DNA of 64,000 bases from Progne subis subis (GCA_022316685.1 JAKJHU010000075.1:3001993-3065992), one strand, 5' to 3'; positions 13,510 through 23,457 are shown, counted from the stretch's first letter. The notes: a model not told the origin generated them from the letters alone. Made by a program: numbers and translations.

Positions 13510-14008
13510 GACCATGAGCCAGCAATATGCTTTCACGGCAAAGGCATCTAGCAGCATCCTGCCATGCCTTAGGCAGAGATCATTCCTGTGTACTCAGAAG
13601 ATTCTGGACCAGACCTGGAATACATTCTGGGTTCCCCAGGATAGGAATATTATGAGCTTTCTGGAGTTAGTCATCTGCAAGCCCATGAAGATGGTTAAGG
13701 ACTAAGCCTGGGAGAACTGTGATTGTGTGTCCTCGAGAAGGATCAGGGGAATCTTATCAATTTGTATAAATACCTGTGGACAACATAGCCAGGCTCTGTT
13801 CAGTGATGCCCAGGGACAGGACCAGAGGTAATAGACACAATATGAAACACAAGAGGGTCCATCAGAATATCAGGAAAGTCTCCTTCTTTGGAGATACTCT
13901 AATGTCATCTAGACATTAGATGTGGCCAACCTTTTCTATCTTGACTAGTGGTGTTGGAATATATGATCTTCAGAGGTCCCCTCTAAACAGCAGTTCTGTC
14001 ATTGTTTG
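13510..14008 (+). mobile_element. CR1 LINE fragment, plus orientation, internally deleted
   Basis: The sequence follows the distal CR1 open frame and 3' UTR as I know them: 'atgagccagcaatatgc', then a 'gaagatggttaaggactaag' block, 'aggggaatcttatcaat', 'gacaacatagccaggctctg', and an end at about 14008 with a degenerate 'cagttctgtcattg'. CR1 is the dominant avian non-LTR retrotransposon. Compared with full copies, stretches appear missing and there is no long open frame, so it is an old dead fragment. The 107-codon frame at 13382-13705 is a remnant or chance. The start is approximate and the element may extend some tens of bases upstream. Confidence 0.85.
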
Positions 14009-16068
14009 ATTTACTGCAGTCCATTTATATTTCATATAAATATTAATGTTCTAAATACTACAATACACTTTTTCTTTTTTTTAAAAAAAAGGGATATTTC
14101 ACACATATTAATGATATTTCACACATAATTATTTCACACTAATATTAAGAATTTGTGTTCTGAACTTATTCTGAATTCAGTCCTGATGTTTCATTCTGTG
14201 GTAGGCTTCCGTAACAATCCATGATGTTGGTGACTGAAACATAACAAATAACGTATTTGCATTTGGTGTTACATGATGGAACATATTACATATTAAGTTT
14301 GTTTCAGTTACTCAGAACTTGCCGAATTTTTAACTTTTTAGAGTGGAAATTAGTGTCCAACTTCTTTCAAAGCAACTTTCAGCTGTTTCTGAGAAGCATG
14401 TGAAAAACTGCAGAAATCACACTGACCTTCATTTGAAGAGCTTTCATTTGATCAAAAGTGGAGGCAGTATTACCAAGTGGAAAGAAAATTGCCCAATTTA
14501 GGTATATGAGTTATCTGAATTAGATGCTTTTTAAATGCACCTTCTAGTTGTGTGCTGGATTAGGTACAAATTCTTGTCAGTTTCTGACAAAATGTCAGAG
14601 CTGAGAGACTTTGCTGAAGGCATTGACCTCTGTTCTTTGTTTACTTGGGGGTGACTGTGGTTCAGTGGCTGCTGCCTTCAGTTTTTTTCTTCAAAGAACT
14701 GCATCTCTGGCTCAGACAGGTTTCACACCTCACATCTAAACTGATGGAATGGCTGTATCTGCCCTTAAAGCTCTATGCTAATTCGATAAACATTCAGTGT
14801 ACTTAATTCCCTTAGTATTTAAGCTAATATATTAATATTCAACCAAATTTATAATTTTACTTTAAAATTAAAAGTTAGGAATGTATTATATACAATGAGG
14901 ATTTAATTTTTTTAAGAGTTTCAAAGCAGAAAATCTGAAGTGCTTCTGAAGAGAAGTTTTGCTGGAAAAGAAATGGACTACATATTTACATCCACAATTA
15001 AAATTAAGTTTACTGACTGGAAACCTGAATATGTATGAATGTAAATGGAGTCAATTCCCAGTGTAGATAGAGAAGGAGGGAAACCCATTATTTACTTCCC
15101 AATGCCCAAATAATAATAATTTTTAAAAAGATACTGCACGACTCTTCTTCCCTATCTGAATGCTCGCAGTCGAGCTCTCCCTCTGAAAGTCACATCTCAC
15201 TTTGTCTAAGTGTTGTAGCCAGCACTTTCACCAAAGGGAAACAAATGCTCAGATAAATTTCTTAAATTTATTTGGCATCTGTAATGTTACAGTAAGAATT
15301 TCAGAAAAAAGGCTAATCATGAAGTTGAAGCTGAATCTAGTGAGCAGCATGTATCAGTTCTTACAGCACAATTCAAGTATGAGACTGTATCCTCTCTTTT
15401 TATTCTCTGAACTGTTTCCTTTCACATATTTACAATTGTAAGCAACTTTGAAACACAGTATTCAGCTTGCAGTATTTGACTAAAACTAATTTCCTTCAGG
15501 TCACACGTATTAAACTATGCCAAGACTGCATTTCCTCAAGTGCTATGCAAATTATGATATCTCTTTCTATGCATCTTAGTTGTATTGTTATTTCCTTAGG
15601 ATCCACAAGTATTCTAAGCACTTTAAAACAAGTTTAAAATACACATTTTTAACCCAAATAATTCCTGTTACAGTTCTGTTACAGATATGGCATATAAGCC
15701 CTACAGCAGTAAACCATGTAGCCTATCTACCTGTCAAGATTATTTTGGTAATTAATATTTGTTAAAAAACAGATAAGCTATGACTTTTAAAATGACATTT
15801 GGTATTTTATATTGCAATGAAAATGTGCATTATGAGGTGGCATAACTATCTAAATAGCTAAGAGTAGAAAGAATTTCAGGGATATTTAAGTGTGGGAGAT
15901 ATGACAGGAGTTAGAAGTAATGTCAGACAGTGCCCTGGGAGCATGTGAGGAATTCCTCTCTGACAACCTTTCATTACAGTGGGAAGATACTGTTTCACAG
16001 AATTGTATTTTTAAAGCAAAGAAGCTGCCTTAACCAGGGAAAAAACGACAAAATTATAACTGTGTTCT
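14009..16068. other. Intergenic stretch
   Basis: AT-rich DNA between the CR1 copy and the end of the receptor gene. A short imperfect tandem motif, 'gatatttcacaca' with variants, repeats three times around 14090-14145. I see no gene. Confidence 0.6.
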
Positions 16069-16074
16069 TTTATT
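16069..16074 (-). terminator. Candidate poly(A) signal of the Ig receptor gene
   Basis: AATAAA read on the minus strand, about 270 bases past the proposed stop at 16345. It is the first canonical signal I found after that stop. The assignment is by position only. Confidence 0.45.
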
Positions 16075-16344
16075 TGAAGTAGAAAAAAAGCCAGTATACA
16101 TGGTCAGATTTGTTGGCATTGAAAAGAGGTTTACCTTTAGCTTTCACATTATTTTGATGATAGTTACATACATTGATGCTCATTTCACTTGTGTAGAGTG
16201 AAAGTTCTTTAACTTGAAATAAATACGTGAACAAAAAGTATTCCAGGTTAATGGAGAGATTTTAATGTATGTTTCTTTTCTGCTTTGATAGAAGTAGCAT
16301 CACACATGCTCATATCTTGGTTACAACTGCATGTACTTTCTTTT

Positions 16345-16521
16345 TCATATCATCTTCCTTCCAGTGTCACATAGAGTTCTTATTACTGACATATCTTCAT
16401 ATTCTTGACTAAATCCATTAACTGGTCTTGATGGCTGGTCATAAATCCATTCACTTTGCTTGGTAGCGCTGCTATCTGTATTTCTCAGCTTATTCTTGCT
16501 GTTTGTTTGGCACTGGTGAAT
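16345..16521 (-). CDS. Ig receptor, exon 5: main cytoplasmic tail and stop
   Basis: On the minus strand a strong acceptor (a T-rich tract ending CAACAG) at 16522-16523 opens 58 codons plus TGA, phase 0. The peptide starts IHQCQTNSKNK and contains KQSEWIYDQPSRP and then FSQEYEDMSVIRT. It is hydrophilic with three tail-type features: Tyr209 in an acidic/proline context, Tyr223 in Tyr-Glu-Asp-Met, and flanking acidic residues. The Y-x-x-M is a known PI3-kinase docking pattern; the spacing of Tyr209 and Tyr223 resembles, but does not match, an ITAM, because Pro and Met stand at the +3 positions. Phase 0 is compatible with exon 4 in the Tyr-Thr-Lys-Met frame, and also with exon 3 if the later donor is used and exon 4 skipped. 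Function is inferred from motifs only. Confidence 0.65.
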   Translation of the reverse strand: MHQCQTNSKNKLRNTDSSATKQSEWIYDQPSRPVNGFSQEYEDMSVIRTLCDTGRKMI

Positions 16522-17189
16522 CTGTTGAAATAGGCACAACAACATAATATTTTTAGGCAGTAAAAACATTTCCATCAGACACCTCATCTATTTAGAGAAC
16601 CGATGGCTAACTTCACTGGGATATCAGTCCAATGTTTATTCTGAATGGTTATAAAAGCTGTTATGCGTATTGCAGTCAAAATGAAATAAATTGTAGCTTT
16701 AACTACAACTCCATGAATTTTCACAGACTATTAATAGCTGTTATTTTAGTAGTTAAATGTTAGTAATATGTAAGCTAAGTTACTGATAGCTATATAGTTA
16801 TTTTTTATAGCTTATTGGGTTCTAACTTAATAAAAATATAATATAGCCAGATGTGGGCCATTATGATGCAGCAGAATAATTATGGTACATTTTGGTTTAA
16901 AGTTATTTAGAATTAGTATCTTACAGTGTTAGATAAATTAATTTCAGTTAATTAGCATCTTATATGATGAATTTTAGGTCTTTACAGGTAGCAGAGTAAG
17001 GATGTTTCATATTGTACGCAAGAAATCAGCTGAAAGTGTGTCTGTACCTGTGGTTTCATGTAATGCTTCTCTATTTTCCAGTATTACCCTTCAAGATGTT
17101 TGTGTGCTGTTACTTTAGAAAAAAATAGGGCATGGGAGTTGTGGGAGAGATATTTTCATTCATTCTTGATTCTTAGGTAGTATCAGGGT

Positions 17190-17331
17190 TTAGTAGACAG
17201 GGTTTTTTGGAGATAGATGTCTTCTTTTGGGGAGGATCCCCAAGTGAATATTTGTAATGTTGTAGTTGTCAGGCACAGGTGTTGTTGGGATGGATGGTGC
17301 CTTGCTGTCTCCTACTCTAGACTTGAAAGCC
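17190..17331 (-). CDS. Possible alternative terminal exon of the Ig receptor
   Basis: A strong acceptor (pyrimidine-rich, ending CTCTCTCAG) at 17332-17333 opens a frame of 46 residues plus TAA. It includes KAPSIPTTPVPDNYNI and ends SPKNPVY. It needs an upstream exon ending with two bases of a codon. Exon 4 read in its other frame (from the later donor of exon 3) ends exactly so, giving a 229-residue protein with this tail instead. The peptide is proline-rich with tyrosines near its middle and at its very end. It could equally be a chance frame after a cryptic acceptor; nothing in the family tells me which is right. Confidence 0.3.
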
Positions 17332-17768
17332 CTGAGAGAGTTTGGCAGAAGTAAGAAGCAAGGGAACAGCTGAGTGTGATCTAGACTCAGAAGAGGCAGG
17401 TCAGACTTGTTTTTGAGGTGTGTACAGAAGCTGCCTTTAACCAGCCATGACGTGCTGGATTTCAACAGTGGACTGTAAGGGCCAAAGGACCTTTGAGACA
17501 TCCAGTCTGGCTTTCTTTAGTTAACACTCTGATTTTGACAATTTTTGGTAATTAACATTTGGTAATTTTTGGTAATGTACATTTTCATGACAGGAAACAT
17601 TTGTCATTTAGTAAAGAAACTATCTTTAAAAGTTCCTAACTTTATAAATTTCAGTGTTCTATGCGGAAGGTTTAGCCCAGCCAGAAGGCAAGTATCTGCA
17701 GAGTGGCTTGCTTACTCAGTTCTCCATCCCCAGATTGGGACTAGGGAAAGAATATTAAGAACAAAATT

Positions 17769-17870
17769 TTAAAAAAAAAAAAAAAAAGTGCCAATATAGA
17801 GACAATCTAACAGGTGAAGGAGAGAGGAGAAAAAAACCACAAAAAACCAAAAACTTAAAAAAAAAAAAGT
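17769..17870 (+). repeat. Interrupted A-rich tract
   Basis: Runs of A at about 17769-17787 and 17854-17868, with short A runs between. They may be a simple repeat, or may mark retroposition next to the LTR remnant that follows. Confidence 0.6.
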
Positions 17871-17874
17871 CCCC

Positions 17875-18135
17875 ACAAGTGATGCAGGGGTAATCACTCA
17901 CCACCTCCATGCAGCAAAGCAATGCCCAGCCAGTCTCTGAGCAATAGGTGACTCAAAAGCAACTCCCTTACTCCAGCTTTTATTGCTGAGCATCTCTTGC
18001 CTACTCCCAGCCTCCTCTTTGGAGCAGCGGAGTGAGAAACAAAGAAAGCCTTGATGCCATTCAAGCACTGCTCAGCCAAATCACTGCTGTGATATCAACC
18101 ATGTTTTAACCACAAATCTAAACCAGTACCTTTTG
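17875..18135 (-). mobile_element. Endogenous retrovirus LTR remnant, minus orientation
   Basis: On the minus strand it reads 'ttgatatcacagcagtg', then a 'gctgagcagtgcttgaatgg' block, 'tttctttgtttctcactc', and later 'ctcagcaataaaagctgg', which holds a poly(A) signal. I recognise this succession from a common avian ERV LTR family. It is shorter than the full LTR, so an internal part of U3 seems deleted. It sits inside the last intron of the Ig receptor gene in the same orientation, so its poly(A) signal could in principle end a transcript early. No viral genes are present. Ends are approximate. Confidence 0.72.
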
Positions 18136-19270
18136 GACTGCTATGAAGAAGGCAAAATCCATCCCAGTTTACTGCTGCTGCTTGCAAATTGTGCTCACAG
18201 TGATTAGTTCTGGGAGAGACTTGGTTGGCTCACCTTGTATATTCAAATGCAATATATCCTTTGTCAGACTTGTGCTTCTGTTGTATTTTAGCAAGGTTTG
18301 ACTTACCACATCTCTCTCTCTGGCATGAGTTCACTGTGCCGCTCAATACTCATATCTTGTCTCATACTGCCTGAATTCTGTGAACACTTCTCATTTTGTT
18401 GTGGCTTTGAGGTAACAGTACTTAACAACTGGTTGTTAAGGAAAACAAAACCCAAACCTTGACCTTGAAAGTTAATCAGATAAATATCTTTGTAATTCTT
18501 GTAACTTATGTCACTGGTGCTTGTGTCCTATGTGATCATGAAGTTCTTGGCTGTCTGCCAGTATCAGCAGAGAGAGAATTGTTGCCATAATACCAGATTC
18601 AATAGCACTGAAGTAGCAGTAAATTTAAGCAGCACAAGCTGAGAAAGACAGAATAGTGAAGGATATCCTGCCTTTCAGTCAGGATTTGGCTCTCTGAAAG
18701 ATCTTTCTCTCTAGATTTAGAAGGGCTACTGGTTTAAACCATGTTGATTCCTCCAGAGGTGAGTTTTTTTCCCCTAAGCCTGTGTAAGTTTGGTACCTAT
18801 TCCCTCTTGATCCAATTTAGCACAGGTTTTTTAAGGACTCTACCACAATAAGTTTGAGGAGAGATATTGGTGAAGCAGGAGCTTTTGAGGTCTCATATAA
18901 ATTATAATTTGGAATTACATTTCCAGGTGCAGACCTTGTTAATGTAAGTAGAGCATGTTGTACTGTTGAGGGTTAGGCAGGAATATAGTGTCATCCATGT
19001 TTTCAAGGACTTGTGATGCTATTTGCCTCAAGTTATGGCATAGCTCAGCTGGCTTCTGCACAAGTTTGTTTCCAAATGGTTTCATTTACATGAATATTAT
19101 TACCAAGTAGGATCAAAGTAGAGCTTTCATGAACTGTCTTTTTAGGATTTGGTTCCATAAAAAGTACTCCATTAAAATGACTATGAAGTTTTACCTGAAG
19201 TGGGGAACAGAACCACAAGAAGAAAAGACTGAAGTATTTTTAAAATACCATGGGAAGCACACGAACTCAC

Positions 19271-19314
19271 CCTCGGTGTAGACATTTTTGTATATACAAA
19301 CATTTTCTTGTTCT
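19271..19314 (-). CDS. Ig receptor, exon 4: small juxtamembrane tail exon
   Basis: This 44-base exon has a modest acceptor (CTTTTGCAAG) and a good donor (GG|GTGAGT). After exon 3 ending at the earlier donor it reads ENKKMFVYTKMSTPR: a basic stop-transfer followed by Tyr-Thr-Lys-Met. That layout, a Y-x-x-M shortly after the membrane, is what CD28, ICOS and CTLA4 have. In this frame it ends phase 0 and joins exon 5 cleanly. If exon 3 instead uses the donor two bases on, the same exon is open in another frame and joins the alternative exon at 17190-17331. The exon is short and its acceptor is not strong, so the call is inference from frame, motif and context. Confidence 0.5.
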
Positions 19315-19896
19315 CTTGCAAAAGTTTTTCCAAGTATGCCAGGGTGCTGCACGGCTGGCCAGGTAAATGTCCAGCAGTGGCCCAAACCAGCTAGTGGGTG
19401 GGTTTGGGCAAAGATCCCTGGCATCACTGGTTGGTTGGACAGAACATGAGTGAGACAAAAGATGAACAGACAGTGATGAGTGTCCACAGGAGCTCATAAA
19501 ATTAGGAGCTGGTGTTCAGAAGCATGAAACAAGCTGGATGTGTTTCAAACTTCTAATCACTTTAGGCATTTGTTTTCTCTTTTGTTTCCAGGTAAAAGTA
19601 ACAAGATCAGCCAGCAATATAGAAAATAGCTTCCCTGTTTTCAGCAAGCTCAGATAAAAACTCCATGTAATTTGTTTGTATGTCACGGCTTCCCTTTTTT
19701 TTTTTTTTTTTAATGGCCATGTCCTCAAAACAGGGTGGTGTCTATACATCTAACTCTTTAGTTAACAAAAAATAGACAGACTTTTTACTTTATCACAGGT
19801 GAATACTCAGGTGAATTTTCTTATTGTTTCTTTCCATCAGAGGACCCTATCCATCTTTAGGTTTATATTATTTATTTTTGAAGTTATTACTTACAC

Positions 19897-19998
19897 CAAG
19901 AGCTATGATAACTGTGGTGACCAAGATGGTATATCCAAGAAGAAAGAACCAACACCACCAGATCTTATCTGATGTTGTACAGTCTTTGCATTTCACAT
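19897..19998 (-). CDS. Ig receptor, exon 3: stalk and transmembrane segment
   Basis: A strong acceptor (TTTGTTACAG) starts the exon in phase 1, matching the end of exon 2. It encodes DVKCKDCTTSDK, a short stalk with two cysteines, then IWWCWFFLLGYTILVTTVII, a clear 22-residue hydrophobic segment with no charged residue inside. Stalk cysteines in CD28, ICOS and CTLA4 make the disulfide dimer. The Tyr156-(x4)-Thr161 in the membrane matches the spacing in the CD28 membrane segment (Tyr-Ser-Leu-Leu-Val-Thr). The absence of a membrane Arg/Lys argues against an NKp30-like adaptor-coupled receptor. The donor is ambiguous: G|GTGTAAG at 19897 or GGT|GTAAGT at 19895, the second fitting the consensus better. 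Confidence 0.85.
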
Positions 19999-21272
19999 CT
20001 GTAACAAAGAGAAGGAAAATTAGGTATTTGAAATAGAAAAATAAATTGTTTTTTGATAGGATTCAATTTGAAGAATTAGTGAGAATTGACCAAAAAGGAC
20101 AATTGTCTTTGTTTTTATCGCATTTTCTTTTACTGTTTTTTCAGGAGTAAACCTTCTCTCTTTCTACTCCAGACATAAAATTTTTCAACCTGTTGCAAAT
20201 TACTTATGCAAGGGAAAGTAAATAACATTCTTTGTTTAGCAGAAGTGGGATATCTGAAAACATCTGTTATGTAGAAAAGGCAATATTAATTACAGTTATC
20301 TCACCAAGTCTCTGACAACTTTTTCTTCCTTTTTTTTTTTTTTTTAAGGCTAAAACTAACATATGATGTAATTGTCAATAGAATTTCCGTGACTGTTGTT
20401 TGTTTTAGCAACTCTGAAGAATTGTTGGACAATTGTGAAATACAATGTGAAATCTGGAATGAGAAAACTGCTTTGTGGCATTTTAGCACTTGATAACCTG
20501 ATTTAGCACTTGCTAACTCTCACCTGATGTGAGAGTTCACATAAAGAAAATTTGGCTCGTGAAATAGTGTGTACCAGTCACTGAGGCCATACGCTCAGCA
20601 GAATTCTGGAAATTCAATTCATCATTAGAAGACAGAGAAAAGTTACAAACTATTGAAAAATATATTACCACCAAATAGAAAGAACACTCTTCTTCCACAT
20701 ATCCCTACTTCTATGTACACTATCTAAAAACATTCACACTGCTGTGTGAATTTACTATACGTGTTTGACAAACTGGAAGGAAAGCCCAAACTGCATTTTT
20801 CAAGAGACCATTTGTTTATAAAGACTGAAGGAAATTATAAAACCTGTTATCAGGGGCTTGGTTTGGGTGCTTACAAGTTTGGCATAAAGACTAAAAAAAA
20901 ATTTGCAGAGGAGATTAAGAAAAAATATTAATATAAATACATAAATACAGATGCCATATATTTTGATAAATAAATATTTAGGATTTCAGAAAATAGATAG
21001 TCAGTGTTCTGCAGCACAACACATGGACCTGGTTTAGGTCCACAGAAACTCACTGTCCCTGGAAAGTCTGTCCAGCTGTATCAGCACCAAACAAAAGTTC
21101 TACCTACCCTCCCCTACTCATAAGGCTGTACACTGCTCCTTTACATCCTTCTTTTGGCAGACGCAAGCAGTGGGAGAGAAGGCCATAAGGCTGAAGGAAA
21201 ATTTATTTCACCTTGCACACATCAAATCTGTTTTCTATCACCCTTTTTTTGTCGCTCCCAAACTCTCCTTAC
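19999..21272 (-). other. Ig receptor intron 2
   Basis: A 1.27-kb intron with GTAAGG donor and TTTGTTACAG acceptor. It holds a T run at about 20331-20346 and AT-rich DNA. I see no other exon. Confidence 0.7.
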
Positions 21273-21620
21273 CATGCACAGTCAGTTTGGTGCCATTTCC
21301 ACACTGGCCCTGTATTTGCTCTGTTAACATCACATCACAGAAATAGGAGTTACTGGCATTCTGGTCAACGTTGCTCAGTTTTAAAATGGAGAATCCCTTG
21401 AGGACGTTTTTTGTAATCTGCACCTGTGGCCTGCCTGTGGTGGGGCTCGACTGGAGACTCTGCTGGTTGTGGCAGTCAGGACCTTTCCTCCAGTACACCA
21501 CTGGCTCCTCGTTCTCCTCACTGGGGTACTCAAACACACACAGCATCCACACCGTGGAGTTGAGGAGCACACTGGCATCTTCAGGGTATTGAATGACCGA
21601 AAGCTGTGGCCCGCTGCTGG
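21273..21620 (-). CDS. Ig receptor, exon 2: V-set immunoglobulin domain
   Basis: This 348-base exon is bounded by CCCCACAG and CATG|GTAAGG, and is phase 1 at both ends, as usual for Ig-domain exons. Its 115 full codons give a V-set domain. It has Cys45 of strand B, Trp61 in VVYWRKG, an SILKLSNVDQ strand E-F stretch, Cys112 in SYFC, and a G strand GNGTKLTV. Three N-glycosylation sequons (Asn38, Asn105, Asn126) are visible. Two extra cysteines, Cys67 and Cys124, could form a second disulfide. The NGT-x-L-x-V ending resembles CD28, NKp30 and TMIGD2. There is no MYPPPY-type CDR3 loop. No stops or frameshifts occur. The exon is richer in G+C than its surroundings. Confidence 0.92.
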
Positions 21621-23072
21621 CTGTGGGGTGTAAATAAAGCACATGCAAGTAAACAGAGCAATCTCTCCTCAGAAGGGTGGTCTTGGCCAGCAGAGCACAT
21701 GGGTGTGGCCAATACACAGATGTACAGAGAGCCACAGCTACGGGCGTCTACAGTGAAAGGTGCACTCCTCCAGTGAAGCAAACAGGTTTTGTTACAGCAG
21801 TCTGAGAAGCCAGAAAACCAGGTTTCCATTGTAAATGTCCTTGTATTTTTAAAATTACTTTCCAATGATACAGGTTTGTCTGATAAGGGTTGCATATGCA
21901 TTTTTATATGGAGTATTAGAAATTGGAATGTCATTGCTAAGAGCAGATAAAACTTTGTTTAAATATATAAGAACAAAATAATATGATTTTTACAATGTCT
22001 GGTTACTCCTGTTTTTATATAGTCATTATTTTTAGACTTTTTGTCATTTCATAGTATGATAGAATTGTTTGGGTTGCAAGGGACTTTAAAATTCATCTCG
22101 TTCCAACCTCTTGCCATGGGCAGGGACACCTTCCACTAGATCACGTTGCTCAAAGCTCCATCCAACCTGGCCTTGAATGCTTCCAGAGATGGGGCAGCCA
22201 CAGCTTCTCTGGACAACGTGTTCCAGTGCTCCACCACCATCACACAGTGAAATATCAGTTTTTAATATCCAACCTAAACTTTACCTCTTTCAGTTTAAAA
22301 CTATCATCCCTTGTCCTATTACTACATGCTCTTTAAAAGGCATGTAATTTGAACATAATTACCAAGAAATTAGTTTTCACAAATTACGGGTCTTTGTCAA
22401 AAAAGATTCCTGAAAGCTAATATGAAAGACCTTTTAAAATAGTAATAATCCAGAAAAGTTTCACTTTTAATTTGGGCAAAAAATAAATATTTTAAAACAT
22501 CAGTATAGCACATCAATAGCAGTATTTCACTACCCATAGAAAACCAGTCTCACCTCAGTTGAATGAAGGAGAGATACGTTACTTTGTGAATGGAAAAAGA
22601 TGGCTCATATCCTGAAATATCTTCTGCATTTTTATCAGGCTGAAAAAAAGAAACCCAAACTTCTTTTTTTTTTCTTTTAAATTCTTTGATGTGACTACAT
22701 ACACTTTTAAAAGTTCTTCAAGTCACAGCTTTATAAAAATTCTGAAATAATATATTGTCCAGTTCAACTAATTATAAAAATACCAACATGGATATGAACC
22801 AACATTTTCTACTTTTCCATTCAAATATAATTTTAATTTTCTGTCAGATGCACTTTTAATTTTTGTCTACTCTTTTAAGTATTTTTGTAATTTTTTCCCC
22901 CTTATTTTTGCTTTCCTCCATGAAACAGCAGCTTGAAGAGTTTAAGGAGTAAAAGCTAGCAAATGACATTTTCATCCTTGATTATTAAATTTGCATTCCC
23001 TTCCTCAATCAGTTAGGGTTTGGTGAATTCTGGACTAAAATAAATAAACAAAGATAAAAAATCCCTACTTAC
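21621..23072 (-). other. Ig receptor intron 1
   Basis: A 1.45-kb intron with GTAAGT donor. It contains a CR1 3' fragment at about 22049-22330 and is otherwise AT-rich. Confidence 0.75.
22049..22330 (-). mobile_element. CR1 LINE 3' fragment, minus orientation
   Basis: On the plus strand it begins 'atagtatgatagaattgttt', then 'gggttgcaagggac', runs through 'ccttccactagatca' and 'caacctggccttgaatg', and ends near a 'cccttgtcctattac' block. This is the reverse complement of the CR1 3' end. It is 5'-truncated, as most avian copies are, and sits in intron 1 of the Ig receptor gene. Confidence 0.93.
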
Positions 23073-23124
23073 CAGCAAAGTGAGTGAAGTAAGTTGCCAT
23101 CATTAATATATCAAGTCGCATCAT
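23073..23124 (-). CDS. Ig receptor, exon 1: start and signal peptide
   Basis: This 52-base coding exon starts ATGATG at 23124 with A at -3 (AAGAAAATGATG). It encodes MMRLDILMMATYFTHFA and ends in phase 1 at a consensus donor (G|GTAAGTAGG). The junction codon gives Ala18. The peptide is a short, plausible signal sequence with a hydrophobic core, and cleavage is expected around residue 18-20. The second Met at 23121 could also serve. Upstream untranslated exons may exist; I see no TATA box I would defend. Confidence 0.75.
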
Positions 23125-23457
23125 TTTCTTGGGATTGCTAATGCAGAGATTTTAAAGCTTTGGCCGAGACTACTGATAACACAGCTTTCAGCAAGTAGCT
23201 GAAAAGTAAATTCAAGCTCTGCTAAAAACATGTTTTTAATCTTGTTTTTACAAGGGGAGGTTCTTGTGGTTTCATTCACTATAACTATTTCCTTTTGTAC
23301 TGTCAGACATCTTGGACATTGCAACATATTAGCTTCTAATGTAGTTTCAGATTTAACTCCACGGGGATTATTTTTCCATTCTGAGAATTTTCTTCAGGTG
23401 ACTAGGAGTATGATTGGTTTTGCATAGCAGATTTTCTCAAAGCTGCCCATGGGAAGG

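Larger units (their letters stand above)
16522..19270 (-). other. Ig receptor intron 4
   Basis: A 2.7-kb intron with a GTGAGT donor and TTTCAACAG acceptor. It contains an LTR remnant (about 17875-18135), A-rich tracts around 17769-17870 and a possible alternative terminal exon (17190-17331). Confidence 0.55.
16345..23124 (-). other. V-set Ig single-pass receptor gene, CD28-like (five exons)
   Basis: This entry is the whole gene as I assembled it: complement of 23073-23124, 21273-21620, 19897-19998, 19271-19314 and 16345-16521. The joined frame is 723 bases, 240 residues plus stop. It reads as a signal peptide (about 1-18), a V-set domain (about 24-132), a stalk with Cys137 and Cys140, a transmembrane segment (about 146-167), a basic stop-transfer (NKK) and a tail with Tyr175-Thr-Lys-Met and Tyr223-Glu-Asp-Met. 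Tyr-x-x-Met is the known p85/PI3-kinase SH2 site used by CD28, ICOS and CTLA4. The size fits that family (about 200-280). I see no MYPPPY ligand loop, so it is not CD28 or CTLA4 itself. The gene is not recognised by name. Exons 1-3 are well supported; the tail exons are a best model with alternatives. Confidence 0.78.

Noticed and set aside
13382..13705. 107-codon plus-strand frame as a possible gene
   Set aside because: It overlaps the CR1 fragment, so it is partly decayed retrotransposon sequence.
19607..19741. Possible further tail exon of the Ig receptor (44 codons with a NYMEF motif)
   Set aside because: It is in phase with the later exon 3 donor and ends in a stop, but its acceptor is poor and the frame runs through a 17-base A homopolymer encoding six lysines, which argues against real coding sequence.
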